The notes below the pieces were generated by a model. The model was given only the letters and a program-made list of their open reading frames with translations. It did not search any database and was not told the origin of the DNA. Of a DNA stretch of 64,000 nt, positions 33,924-42,718 are shown piece by piece (within the stretch, counting starts at the first letter, position 1; every line of letters starts with the position of its first letter). The position numbers and the translations under genes are program-made. The stretch is from Actinomycetota bacterium. Its GTDB lineage: Bacteria > Actinomycetota > Geothermincolia > Geothermincolales > RBG-13-55-18. The DNA is taken from positions 55,455 through 119,454 of the forward strand of contig JACIXD010000012.1 of NCBI GenBank assembly GCA_014360645.1, given 5' to 3'.

Positions 33924-35345
33924 TCAGCCGTTGATCAGCGCCAGGGCGCGCATGGCGCGCTGCATGGAAGGAAATACCAGCACACCCTCCTGCAGCAGGC
34001 GCGAGCGCAGGCGCCGCAGGATCTCCTCGAAATGCAGGTCCTCGAGGCCGTTGGCTCGCGAATAGAGGACCAGCACCACCGGCTTGCCGCTCTTCCGCCT
34101 CGCGCGGACCAGGACGTCGGCGGCTGCGATGAGCCCCTCCTCCCCGCCCAGCCCGTAGCCGAAGTTGAGGGCGAGGTCGAAGATGAGGATGTCCGTGCCG
34201 GGATCGGAAGCGGCCGTCTCCATGACCGCCTCGAAGACGGGCAGGGGCACCAGGGGGGTGCCGATGTCGGTGGGGTTTCCCACCGCGGCCCCGGGTGCGG
34301 CGAGCACCGCGCGCAGGCGGGAGGCGGTCTCCTCCAGGAGCGGCGGCACTTCGAGACCCTCTTCCTCCGCGAGGTCCGCGGCATATGTGCCCAGGCCTCC
34401 GCCGCCGCCGGTGATGAAGAGCCTGCGCCCCGGTCTCCTTCCCAGGTGCTTGAGGGCGAGGAGCACGTCGCAGGTCTCGTCCACCCCGGAGACCTCTATG
34501 GCGTCGCACTGGCGCAGCAGGCCTTCCCATATCATGGAAGAACCCGCCATGGAACCTGTATGAGATGTCACGGCGCGCGAGGAGGACTCGCTCTTGCCCA
34601 CCTTCCAGATCACCACCGTCTTGCGGGAGGCGGCCTCGGCCAGTGCCGCGGCGAAGAGCCTGCCGTCCGTGGTCCCCTCCAGGTAGGCGCCGATGATGGA
34701 GGTCTGCGGGTCGGCCGCGAAGTAGCGCAGGAGCTCGATCTCGTTGAGGTCGGCCCCGTTCCCGTAGCTGACGATGGCGCTGAAGTCGATACCCAGGCTC
34801 TTGCACTGGCGACCGACGTGCACCGAGAAACCTCCGCTCTGGGAGATATAGGCGACGTCGCCCGGCCTGTCAGAGAAATCGTGTCCCGGCAGCAGCGCCA
34901 GGCGGTTGCGCGGATTGTAGATGCCGAAGCAGTTGGGCCCCACGATGCGGAATCCCCCCTCCCGTGCCAGGCGCAGCGCCTTCGCCTCCAGCGCCGCTCC
35001 CTCGCCGCCCGCCTCGCGGAAGCCCGCCGCCATGATGATGACCCCCTTCACCCCCAGGTCCGCGCAGTCCTCGAGGATGTCCATGGAGCGGTGGGCGGGG
35101 ATGGTGAGGTAGACGAGGTCCGGCACCTCCGGGAGGGACCTCAGGTCGGGATAGACCGGCCGCCCCAGTATCTCCTTCTCCCCGGGGTTGACCAGCCACA
35201 CCGGGCCCTTGAACCCGAAGGTGAGCTGGGTGGCGGTGAAGAGGGAGCCGAACTTCACCGGTTTGGCGGAAGCGCCCACGATGGCCAGGGAGCGGGCGTT
35301 GATGATGGCGTCTATCTCCTCGAAGTCGAATCCCACCGTTATCAC
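33924..35345 (-). CDS. NDP-forming acyl-CoA synthetase, alpha-chain-like (second paralogue)
   Basis: 473 residues. 'SLAIVGASAKPVKFGSLF' opens the CoA-binding domain, 'IVGPNCFGIYNP' and 'DVAYISQSGGFSVHVG' follow, and 'AVTSHTGSMAGS' holds the phosphorylatable His. Like the protein at 22.9 kb it lacks the ATP-grasp half, and no beta chain is nearby. The start may be GTG 35345 (two bases after AAAGGAT) or the GTG nine bases further in; the site fits neither well. Either the beta chain is elsewhere or these proteins act without it. Confidence 0.83.
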   Translation of the reverse strand: MITVGFDFEEIDAIINARSLAIVGASAKPVKFGSLFTATQLTFGFKGPVWLVNPGEKEILGRPVYPDLRSLPEVPDLVYLTIPAHRSMDILEDCADLGVKGVIIMAAGFREAGGEGAALEAKALRLAREGGFRIVGPNCFGIYNPRNRLALLPGHDFSDRPGDVAYISQSGGFSVHVGRQCKSLGIDFSAIVSYGNGADLNEIELLRYFAADPQTSIIGAYLEGTTDGRLFAAALAEAASRKTVVIWKVGKSESSSRAVTSHTGSMAGSSMIWEGLLRQCDAIEVSGVDETCDVLLALKHLGRRPGRRLFITGGGGGLGTYAADLAEEEGLEVPPLLEETASRLRAVLAAPGAAVGNPTDIGTPLVPLPVFEAVMETAASDPGTDILIFDLALNFGYGLGGEEGLIAAADVLVRARRKSGKPVVLVLYSRANGLEDLHFEEILRRLRSRLLQEGVLVFPSMQRAMRALALING

Positions 35346-35701
35346 ATCCTTTGCTGTGGTCGGGGCGTCGCCCCCGTGCTGTTCGCCCGGTGACGTTCAG
35401 GCGGGCCATTTGGTCACGATAAAGGATAACCCGTGGGCGCGACGCGATGAAAGACCCGTGACGAAAGAACCCGGGAGGCCCGGATCGAGCGCCCGTCTGT
35501 GCGTGGCCGGTGCCGGGATGGGTTTAAGGGCCGCGCGTATCGGATATATCACACCTTGGGCCGAGCGTTCCATAGGAAAGGGATGGCGCGGCAGGGGTGG
35601 ACGGGAGCTCTCGCAAAGCGGCAGGGACGAAAAGAGCATAAACCGTTTCCATTGACTGATATAGTAGTTCTGTTGTCGGTCGAGCCCGAAGGGAGGGGGA
35701 G
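35346..35701. other. intergenic between divergent genes, nothing firm
   Basis: 356 bases. TTGACT at 35652 and TATAGT at 35660 occur close together but at the wrong spacing for one promoter. Nothing else recognised. Confidence 0.4.
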
Positions 35702-37528
35702 ATGATGGAAATCCGGTCGAGGCGGCGGGTTGCTTTCGCCTGCCTGGCGGTGGCGCTCTTGCTGCTTTCCGCGGTCGCCGGGTGCGGCAAGGCTGCGGAG
35801 CCCGAAAAGGTGAGCAGGCCGGGAGAGTACTCGGGATTCTCGGAACCCCTGTACGCCTCGTGGGATACCACCAGCCTGTACGTGCCCGTGCGGGACGGCA
35901 CCAGGATCGCGGTGGACGTTTACCGCCCCGCGGACGGCCCGCAGGAGAAACTGCCGGCCGTTCTGGTCATGACCCCTTACCACCGGGCCAGCGTGAACAA
36001 CGGCGAGGTCATGGATCTCACGAGCAAACTGGATTCCCCTTTTCGCACCCTCCTCTCCTACGGGTACGTGGTGGTGTGCGCGGACATCCGGGGCACTGGC
36101 GCCTCCTACGGGACCCGTTTCGGGATCTTCTCGCCCATCGAGGTCCAGGATGGGAGCGACCTCGTGGACTGGATCGCAGAGCAGGACTGGTGCGACGGCA
36201 ACGTGGGCATGATGGGGCAGTCGTACCTGGCCATCATCCAGTTCATGAACGCCTCCAATCGCAATCCCCACCTCAAGTGCATCATTCCGCGCTACGCGGC
36301 CCTTGACCTCTACGACTTCGTGTATCCCGGCGGCATACTGGATTTCAACTTCGTCGAGGTCTATGACGTGGCCATGAAGCTCCTCAACGGCAACCGCAGC
36401 GCACCGGCGCTGGGGGTATATCCCAGCAAGCCGGTGGACGAGGACACGGACGGGAGCATGCTGGCGGAGGCCACCAGGGAGCATGAGGCCAATACCGACC
36501 TCGTCGAGCTGGCAGGCCGCATGCCCTTCCGCGACAGCGTGGTGGAGGCGCCCTGGGGAGAGCCCGTGGGATACCCCGTCGCCAGCCCCTCCGGGCACCT
36601 CGAGGAGATCGAGGCCTCGGGGGTGGCGATATACAACATGGGGGGTTGGCTCGACTGTTACAGCACCGATACCATCTCCTTCCAGGAAACCCTCCGTAAC
36701 GAGAGCAAGACCCTCATCGGAGATTACGACCACACCCAGGGCTTCGACGCTTTCGCAACCGAATGCGTGCGCTTCTTCGACCGCTACCTTAAAGGCATCG
36801 ATAACGGGATAGACAGGGAGCCGCCGTATTACATCTACACCACCGGAAGCGGAGTGTGGAGCTTCCTCGAGGAGTGGCCGCCCGAAGGCCAGACGGCGGC
36901 GGAATGGTATTTCGATGCCGGCGGCGGGCTGGTGGATGGCATGACCGCCGCCGAGGGGGTGGACGAGTACGTCGTCGATTACACCGCCACCAGCGGGAAG
37001 AACTCCCGCTGGCTGGCCATGACCGGCAGACCGAGCGTTTACGAAGACCGCTCCGAAGAGGACCTGAAATGCCTCACCTACACCAGCGCGCCCCTGGAGG
37101 AGGACCTCGAGGTCACCGGCCATCCGGTCCTGCGCCTGCAGGTCGCCAGCACCGCCACCGACGGCGATTTCTTCGTCTACCTGGAGGACCTGGCGGAGGA
37201 CGGCCACGCGCAGTACAAGTCCGAGGGCCAGCTGAGGGCCTCGCTGCGGAAGACGGGGAAACGCCCCTGGCTTCCCGACCTGCCCTACCACCCCTGCATG
37301 CAGGCGGACGCGCAGCCGCTGGTGCCGGGGGAGAGGACCGAGCTCGCCATAACGCTGTTTCCGGTCTCGCACGTCTTCAAGAAGGGACACAGGATTCGCG
37401 TCTCCCTCGCCGGCGCCGATAGGGACAATTTCAGGACGCCGGAGCTGGCGCCCCCTCCGGTCTGGAAGGTCTACAGGGGCGGCGCCGAGGGGTCGCGCAT
37501 GGAGATGCCGGTGATCCGGCGCGGTTGA
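35702..37528 (+). CDS. CocE/X-Pro dipeptidyl-peptidase-family hydrolase, lipoprotein
   Basis: 608 residues behind a GGAGGGGGAG site. A signal peptide with lipobox 'AVAGC' points to a membrane-anchored exported protein. 'VPVRDGTRIAVDVYRPA' begins the catalytic domain, 'ADIRGTGAS' and 'MMGQSYLAI' give the nucleophile Ser elbow, and 'IGDYDHTQGFD' the likely His loop. A jelly-roll domain finishes the protein ('RIRVSLAGADRDNF'), as in the CocE/NonD family. Members cleave esters or Pro-containing peptides. The creatininase-family gene follows 58 bases later with its own -10 box. Confidence 0.88.
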   Translation: MMEIRSRRRVAFACLAVALLLLSAVAGCGKAAEPEKVSRPGEYSGFSEPLYASWDTTSLYVPVRDGTRIAVDVYRPADGPQEKLPAVLVMTPYHRASVNNGEVMDLTSKLDSPFRTLLSYGYVVVCADIRGTGASYGTRFGIFSPIEVQDGSDLVDWIAEQDWCDGNVGMMGQSYLAIIQFMNASNRNPHLKCIIPRYAALDLYDFVYPGGILDFNFVEVYDVAMKLLNGNRSAPALGVYPSKPVDEDTDGSMLAEATREHEANTDLVELAGRMPFRDSVVEAPWGEPVGYPVASPSGHLEEIEASGVAIYNMGGWLDCYSTDTISFQETLRNESKTLIGDYDHTQGFDAFATECVRFFDRYLKGIDNGIDREPPYYIYTTGSGVWSFLEEWPPEGQTAAEWYFDAGGGLVDGMTAAEGVDEYVVDYTATSGKNSRWLAMTGRPSVYEDRSEEDLKCLTYTSAPLEEDLEVTGHPVLRLQVASTATDGDFFVYLEDLAEDGHAQYKSEGQLRASLRKTGKRPWLPDLPYHPCMQADAQPLVPGERTELAITLFPVSHVFKKGHRIRVSLAGADRDNFRTPELAPPPVWKVYRGGAEGSRMEMPVIRRG

Positions 37529-37574
37529 TACGCCGGTCCTGCGCGTATTGCCCGACCCGGACCTGAAGCGGTGC

Positions 37575-37580
37575 TATAAT
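37575..37580 (+). promoter_or_regulatory. -10 box for a probable leaderless transcript
   Basis: TATAAT ends seven bases before the ATG at 37587, so transcription should start at the start codon itself. No ribosome site is present. A -35 at the usual distance is not evident. Confidence 0.5.
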
Positions 37581-37586
37581 CGTCCC

Positions 37587-38507
37587 ATGGGCGGAAAGCG
37601 TTTTGAGCTGGCCGAGATGACGGGACCCGAGGTCGATGCCCTCGATCCCGGGAAGACCCTGTTCGTCCTGGCCCTGAGCCCCCTGGAGGTGCATGGGCCA
37701 CACCTTCCCCTGGGAACCGACGTGTGGATGGCGGAGGAGGTGAGGGAACGCGCCCTGCGCAAGCTGGCGGAAAGGCGCCCGGAGCTGGATTTCGTCATCC
37801 TGCCCTCCTGCTACCTGGGAAGCGACACCATCCCGGGTTCGATGGAGATCGACAGCAGGGCCGTAAACCTCATGTTACGGGGGGTCGCGACCTTCCTCGC
37901 GGACCGGGGGTTCAAATATCTCCTGGTCACCGACAACCACGGCGGCCCGCGCCACCAGATAGCCACCGCCAAGGCGGTGCGACGCATGTACGAAAGGCGC
38001 GGATTCCACATCGTCGCCCCCTTTCTCTCCTTTTTCCGCCGTATGGTGGAGCTGGACCCGGCCCTCCTGGCCCGGCTGGGGGCGGGCGAGGGGGCATGCG
38101 GAGACCCCCAGGACAGCCACGCCGGCCTCAATGAGACCTCCCTCATGCTGAGCTCTTATCCCGACAGGGTACGGCCTTCTTGGAAAGAACTGCCACGAGT
38201 GTCCATCAATACCCGCAGGTGGCCCTACCTCCTGCTGGGAGCCTTGGGGAAAGCCCTGCGCGCCTTGGGCCTGGGAGAGATGGGGGACGACGTGGCCTAT
38301 GTGGGGCTCATGCTCTCCTGGGTCACGGAGAAGCACCCCTCCAACTACATCGGCGAGCCCCGTGCTGCCACGCCGGAAGCGGGCGAGCGTATGCTGGACG
38401 CTTTCAGCGACGAGGCGGTGGAGAGGGTGGAGGCGGCGCTGCGCGGGGAACGTCCCTACCATACCCCCCTGGGATGGTCGTTGCGCGCCATCGAGCCCAG
38501 CCGCTGA
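37587..38507 (+). CDS. creatininase-family amidohydrolase
   Basis: 306 residues from the ATG at 37587. Metal ligands of the family are visible: 'PLEVHGPHLPLGTDVW' supplies Glu, His and Asp, 'VTDNHGGPRHQ' a further His, and 'DSHAGLNETSLML' the HAG-x-x-ETS signature with Glu. Members (creatinine amidohydrolase, MftE, and formamide hydrolases of riboflavin-related pathways) open a cyclic or peptide amide with two metals. The exact substrate is open; no mycofactocin genes are in the window. No ribosome site precedes the ATG, in keeping with leaderless translation. Confidence 0.88.
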   Translation: MGGKRFELAEMTGPEVDALDPGKTLFVLALSPLEVHGPHLPLGTDVWMAEEVRERALRKLAERRPELDFVILPSCYLGSDTIPGSMEIDSRAVNLMLRGVATFLADRGFKYLLVTDNHGGPRHQIATAKAVRRMYERRGFHIVAPFLSFFRRMVELDPALLARLGAGEGACGDPQDSHAGLNETSLMLSSYPDRVRPSWKELPRVSINTRRWPYLLLGALGKALRALGLGEMGDDVAYVGLMLSWVTEKHPSNYIGEPRAATPEAGERMLDAFSDEAVERVEAALRGERPYHTPLGWSLRAIEPSR

Positions 38508-38696
38508 CGGAGAAGCCGTGCCGGCAAGCCCACCGCCGGCGACCCGCGGCGGCGGCAAAGGGGAGCGATGGCCCCAGGCGCGACCGGATATGGCGCTAAG
38601 GATGACGTCGCGGAGACCGGTCTTCGCAGGCGATGCCCGGCGGTGATTCGGGGCCGCGTCGCCGCGTGCCGGAACCCCCGGGAGGTGCCGCGGACG

Positions 38697-39968
38697 TCAG
38701 GGTGAAGCGAGCTCGGTCAGCTGGGCCGCGAGGGCGGCGAAGCCGTCGCGGGAGAGGTCCCCGGTCACGGTTATCTCCAGGTTTCCGGCCACGAGGTGCA
38801 TCTCCTGGCAGTCGAGGGCCGCGGTGTAGAGGGCGCTCCCTTCCTCCTCCTCGAACACCTCCTGCTGGGCCAGGTAGGCCCCGGTGAGCGTGCCCAGGCC
38901 CATGGTGTAGTATCCGAATTCCGGGTCGTAAGGGCTTTCTCTCACCTCCACCTGGCGTGTCCCGGCCCGGTAGAGCAGGTACAGCTCGCGAAAGCCCTCC
39001 GGGAATCGGATGGACTGCCCTTCCTGGGAGGAAAGGGAAACCGTGGGGTCGCGCCACCGCGCGCCCGCAAGCTCGAAGCCCTCCAGTACGGGGACGAGAG
39101 GCTCGAAGCCGACCACCGCCGCGGCATCCGGGAGGTCGAGCTGCCGGCAACCCCCGTCGCTCGCGACCGAGTGGGCGGCATCGCCGCTGTACCCGAACAG
39201 CGATCGCATATCGGGCGGGAAGGGCGAATCCCGGTAATCGAAACCCTCCTCGTATCCCTGGAAGCGGAAGACCACCTTGCGTTCCTGGCCGAGGTAGAGG
39301 TCTTTCCGCAGCGGAAGGCCGGTGCCGGCATCGAGCCATAGTTGCATGCGCGGGGTAAGCCCGGAGGCGGAATCCAGGCGCCAGGCGGGAGCGCCGTCGA
39401 GGTCCTCCCCGCCCGCCGCCTCCAGGCTGCCCCCCTCCAGGAGCGAGAGAAGGGAATAGAAGAAGTCGGCGTTCCCCACCAGGTGGTAGAGACCGAGGTA
39501 CCGGCCGCCGTTGCGCAGGGCAGGTACGCACGTTACGGCCTCGCTTTCCACCTTCTCCAGCTCTCCCGAATCGCCGTAGGCGGCGCGCGCGCTGAAGAAG
39601 GCATCGCCGCGCTGCTCCGCGACCCTCACCAGCCGGGGCGAACCTTCGGCCTGCTCGTAGAGGCGGTATCGGTAGCGGTCGGGGAAGGCCAGCTCGAACT
39701 CCTCGCGGTAGAGACGCTCGCCGTCCTCGGTCACGCAGGTGTAGCGGAGGGTGTCAATGGCTCCCGCCCTTGATAAAAGCATCTCCTCAAGGTCGCGGGG
39801 CCCCCCCTGTCCGCCGCAGCCTGCGGCGAGCAGGGCGGCCAGCAGGGCGGCCAGCAGCGCGGCGGCGGACAGCGCCTGCGCCGCGCGGAGAGACCGTCTC
39901 GACGATCTCCGCGAGTGGCGGGGCGTCCGGTTCAGATCCGTGTCCCCACCGGTTTTCCCTGCCTTCAT
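38697..39968 (-). CDS. lipoprotein of unknown function (LolA/DUF4367-like layout)
   Basis: 423 residues from the ATG at 39968 with a GAGGAG site; the frame extends 27 codons further without support. A long basic, Arg/Ser-rich leader precedes an Ala/Leu-rich helix and the lipobox 'LLAAGC'. The mature part has alternating beta strands with 'PDRYRYRLYEQ' and 'MQLWLDAGTGLPLRKDLY', the pattern of LolA/RseB-like outer-face lipoproteins. The C-terminal 130 residues ('GLGTLTGAYLAQQEVFEEE' onward) resemble DUF4367-type modules. Function unknown; extracytoplasmic lipid or peptidoglycan sensing is one guess. Confidence 0.68.
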   Translation of the reverse strand: MKAGKTGGDTDLNRTPRHSRRSSRRSLRAAQALSAAALLAALLAALLAAGCGGQGGPRDLEEMLLSRAGAIDTLRYTCVTEDGERLYREEFELAFPDRYRYRLYEQAEGSPRLVRVAEQRGDAFFSARAAYGDSGELEKVESEAVTCVPALRNGGRYLGLYHLVGNADFFYSLLSLLEGGSLEAAGGEDLDGAPAWRLDSASGLTPRMQLWLDAGTGLPLRKDLYLGQERKVVFRFQGYEEGFDYRDSPFPPDMRSLFGYSGDAAHSVASDGGCRQLDLPDAAAVVGFEPLVPVLEGFELAGARWRDPTVSLSSQEGQSIRFPEGFRELYLLYRAGTRQVEVRESPYDPEFGYYTMGLGTLTGAYLAQQEVFEEEEGSALYTAALDCQEMHLVAGNLEITVTGDLSRDGFAALAAQLTELASP

Positions 39969-40489
39969 GAACAACTCCTCGCTCGATGCAGACCCTGCGC
40001 TTTCGCGGCGGCTCCGCAACCCGGCAGGTCGAGGCAGCCGCTCCGCCACGCGCTCATGCGCATGCGGCCCGTGTCCCCGGGAGCGTCACGCTCCCGTGCC
40101 CGCCGCCTTCTTCTCCCCGGCCCTGAGCCGCCCTGCCCATGTTGAGCTCCGGGAGGGAGCCGGGGTTCCCGACCCCGGGACGGCCGCGGGCCGCGCGCGG
40201 GATGCCGGGGGCAGGCCTCAGCGTACCCGCGACGACCGGATACCGCGAGACCGAGAGCGCCTCCTCGCCGTGGTCCACCGCTTCACCACGGCCCATCCTC
40301 CGCTCTAGACCTCCTATGTGAGGCGGGGCGAGCTTCCCCTCGCCCGTCTATGCCTATCCTAGCAGAGAGGCCATGCGTGTAAACAGGGAAACGGCGGGAA
40401 TACGGGCGAAAACGGTCCTGGGATATAATCTTGCTTACGGAAGCCGGGGCCGTGTGGTCAGGTGGCGGGAGAAAGGAAGGAGAACCCGC
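39969..40489. other. intergenic between divergent genes
   Basis: 521 bases. GGGAGCG-TCA-CGCTCCC near 40080-40096 is a perfect hairpin without a T tract. TATAAT at 40424-40429 is a plausible -10 for the amidohydrolase gene 60 bases on; no good -35 is seen. No gene recognised. Confidence 0.5.
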
Positions 40490-41458
40490 ATGAGATGGGA
40501 GAGCGGCAAGACGAGGAAGAATGGGGACGGCATCCCCTGGGTGGACCCCCACGTGCATATCCTGCCGCCGCGGCGCATGCGCGGACTCATACGCTGGGTG
40601 AAGGGCTTCACGCCGGGGTTTCCCGTCAGCGAGGACATCTCCGGGGAGGAGATCCTGTCGGACCTGCGCGCTTCCGAGATCCCCTTCTTCTTCAACCTTA
40701 TCTTTCCCCTCTGGGAGGAGGAGACCGCCGATCTCAACCGCTTCAACCGCGATCTGTGCGCGGGCATAGAGGAGGCCATCCCCTTCGGTTCTCTGCACAT
40801 CGACACCCCCGACAAGGAGAGGGAGACCCGCCGCTGTCTCGAGGAATACGGGTTTCTGGGCATGAAGCTGCACCCCTTCGCCCAGAGGTTCCCGGCCTTC
40901 GTTCCCGAGATGCGTCCCCTCTTCGAGGTGCTGGAAGAGCATGGAAAACCCTTGCTGGTGCACACCGGCTTCGACGATTTCTACGGCATGTACATGGACC
41001 TGGAGGCCATGGAAAAGACCATACGCGACTTCCCCCGCATGCAGGTGGTGGCGGTGCACTCGCTCTTCCCGCGTTTCGAGCTCGCCTACAGGTGGTTGGA
41101 AGAATATCCTAATTTCTGGCTGGACATGACCAACACCATCTCCTGCATGCGCATGTACGAGGAGCTGCGCGGAGGCCGCGAGGATCTGCCCCCCTTGGCC
41201 TCCAGCCTCGAGGTGGAAGCGGTGGAGAAGAACCACGCCTTTTTCTACCGGCTTTTCGAGGACTTCCCAGAGCGCATCATGTACGGCACGGACTTCCCCG
41301 CGGGCTTCGGCTATCATCCCGCGCTTCTGGAGGACCTGCGTTTCTTCTCCTTTCCGCGCCGGGTGGAGGAGCAGCTGCTCTTCGGGACCGTCTGCCGCCT
41401 CGTCTCCCTCTGCGGTGGGCCCGACCTTGCGGCGCGCCTCCCGGGGACCACGGGCTGA
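40490..41458 (+). CDS. amidohydrolase-2 family TIM-barrel hydrolase/decarboxylase
   Basis: 322 residues from the ATG at 40490, six bases after AAAGGAAGGAG; the frame is open 39 codons further up. Metal-centre motifs appear in order: 'DPHVHILPP' (HxH), 'GFLGMKLHP', 'LLVHTGFDDF', 'VVAVHSLFPR' and 'MYGTDFPAGF' (Asp). This is the ACMSD/amidohydrolase-2 pattern, seen in non-oxidative decarboxylases and lactonases. Substrate unknown. The gene stands alone. Confidence 0.86.
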   Translation: MRWESGKTRKNGDGIPWVDPHVHILPPRRMRGLIRWVKGFTPGFPVSEDISGEEILSDLRASEIPFFFNLIFPLWEEETADLNRFNRDLCAGIEEAIPFGSLHIDTPDKERETRRCLEEYGFLGMKLHPFAQRFPAFVPEMRPLFEVLEEHGKPLLVHTGFDDFYGMYMDLEAMEKTIRDFPRMQVVAVHSLFPRFELAYRWLEEYPNFWLDMTNTISCMRMYEELRGGREDLPPLASSLEVEAVEKNHAFFYRLFEDFPERIMYGTDFPAGFGYHPALLEDLRFFSFPRRVEEQLLFGTVCRLVSLCGGPDLAARLPGTTG

Positions 41459-41797
41459 CCTCGAGGCCGCGGTGAGCGGCGTGCCGGACCCAGCTCGGGG
41501 GCGATCCCCGGGAGAAGGGGATCCTGGGGAGGCGAAGAAAGGAAGAAGCCGCCTCGGGGGAAGGGATCTTTCCCGGGGAGAGGCCGGGAGGAGAAACATC
41601 GCGGCCACTCGCATTTTGCATGTCCCCGCTTTCCCTGCGAAGGCGGACCGCTTATCCCCGGCATCGTCCGCGGAGAAGAGCAAGGTCGGGAGCGCGCGCC
41701 CCTTACCTCCGGAAAGTCCCCTTCCTCCCGCTATGATATATTTTTCCTGGTGCCCTGGAGGTGTTGCTGTAGTCCATGTCGTGTAAGGAGGTGAGCG
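41459..41797. other. intergenic, nothing firm
   Basis: 339 bases. TATGAT at 41732-41737 may serve as a -10 for the small gene that follows. A perfect AAGGAGGTGA ribosome site is at the right edge. Confidence 0.4.
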
Positions 41798-42079
41798 ATG
41801 TCGGCGGTACGCGATTACCTCAAGACCCAGCACCTGTTCACCATGAAGGCCTTCCTCTCCCCGGACGAGAACCCCGCCCAGAAGGTATGGTTCCATTTCG
41901 ACGAGGAGGGCAAGGTCACGGGACATTCCTTCGAGCCCGCGGAAAAGGAATGGGACGGAAACGGTCCGCGTCCGGTCATCACCCCCATGGGCCGTTTCGA
42001 GAGCGAGGCCAGGATGAGCGAGAACTGGGCCCAGTTCATCGAGATGGCCGAGGAGGAGGAGAGGAAACAGCGCGGCTGA
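41798..42079 (+). CDS. small conserved-looking hypothetical protein
   Basis: 93 residues behind an ideal AAGGAGGTGAGCG site, so it is very likely translated. The sequence is acidic with an aromatic middle ('KVWFHFDEEGKVTGHSFEP') and a charged helical end. No signal peptide, membrane helix or cysteine is seen. I do not recognise a family. It sits directly upstream of the RNase P RNA gene, separated by its promoter. Confidence 0.7.
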   Translation: MSAVRDYLKTQHLFTMKAFLSPDENPAQKVWFHFDEEGKVTGHSFEPAEKEWDGNGPRPVITPMGRFESEARMSENWAQFIEMAEEEERKQRG

Positions 42080-42235
42080 TCCCGTGCGGGCGGGGAACGG
42101 CCTTTCCCCCGCGCCGGGGCTGCGGGGACGCCTGAGGGGGGTTCAGCCGGCTTTCATGGCCCGCTCCCGCGTGGAAGGCCGCAGGGCGAGGGACGCCGGC
42201 ACGAGGGCCGGCTTCCTTGGCGGGGCGCACGGAAG

Positions 42236-42265
42236 TTGACGGTGCCGCCGGTATCACGGGATAAT
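42236..42265 (+). promoter_or_regulatory. promoter of the RNase P RNA gene
   Basis: TTGACG (42236-42241), 18-base spacer, GATAAT (42260-42265). The predicted first base, 42272, is exactly where the P1 stem of the RNA begins. Confidence 0.75.
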
Positions 42266-42271
42266 CCTCTA

Positions 42272-42660
42272 GAGGGAGTCGGCCGGGTGGTCGCGGGCGC
42301 GCCCCGGGGCGCGCACGAGGAAAGTCCGGACTCCACAGGGCAGGGAGCTGGGTAACGCCCAGGCGGGGTGACCCGACGGAAAGTGCCACAGAAAGGGAGA
42401 CCGCCGGCCGGCGCTTGGACGCATGCGGCGCCGGCAGGCAAGGGTGAAAAGGTGGGGTAAGAGCCCACCAGCAGCCCCGGTGACGGGACTGGCTTGGTAA
42501 ACCCCTCCCGGAGCAAGGCCAAATAGGAGCCGATGCCGTGGCCCGCGGCGCTTGAGGCTCGGGTAGGCCGCTGGAGGCCGCCGGCAACGGCGGTCCTAGA
42601 TGGATGACCACCGCCCGGCTCGTCCCGGGTACAGAATCCGGCTTACAGGCCGGCTCCCTC
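42272..42660 (+). ncRNA. rnpB: RNase P RNA (bacterial class A)
   Basis: 389 bases, the usual length. The ends GAGGGAGTCGGCC and GGCCGGCTCCCTC pair to form stem P1. The conserved core is present in order: GAGGAAAGTCCGGACTCC, ACAGAAA, GGTGAAAAGG followed by GGTAAGAGCCCACC, GGTAAACCCC, GATGGATGACC and ACAGAATCCGGCTTA. The RNA is the catalytic part of the enzyme that trims the 5' end of tRNA precursors. A sigma-70-type promoter lies directly before it. The GC-rich insertion after CR I fits a class A RNA from a high-GC genome. Confidence 0.96.
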
Positions 42661-42718
42661 ATCATCTTCGCTTTCTGGGCGATACTTACGGTGGGTCGGT
42701 GACCGAGGGGGTGCGAGG

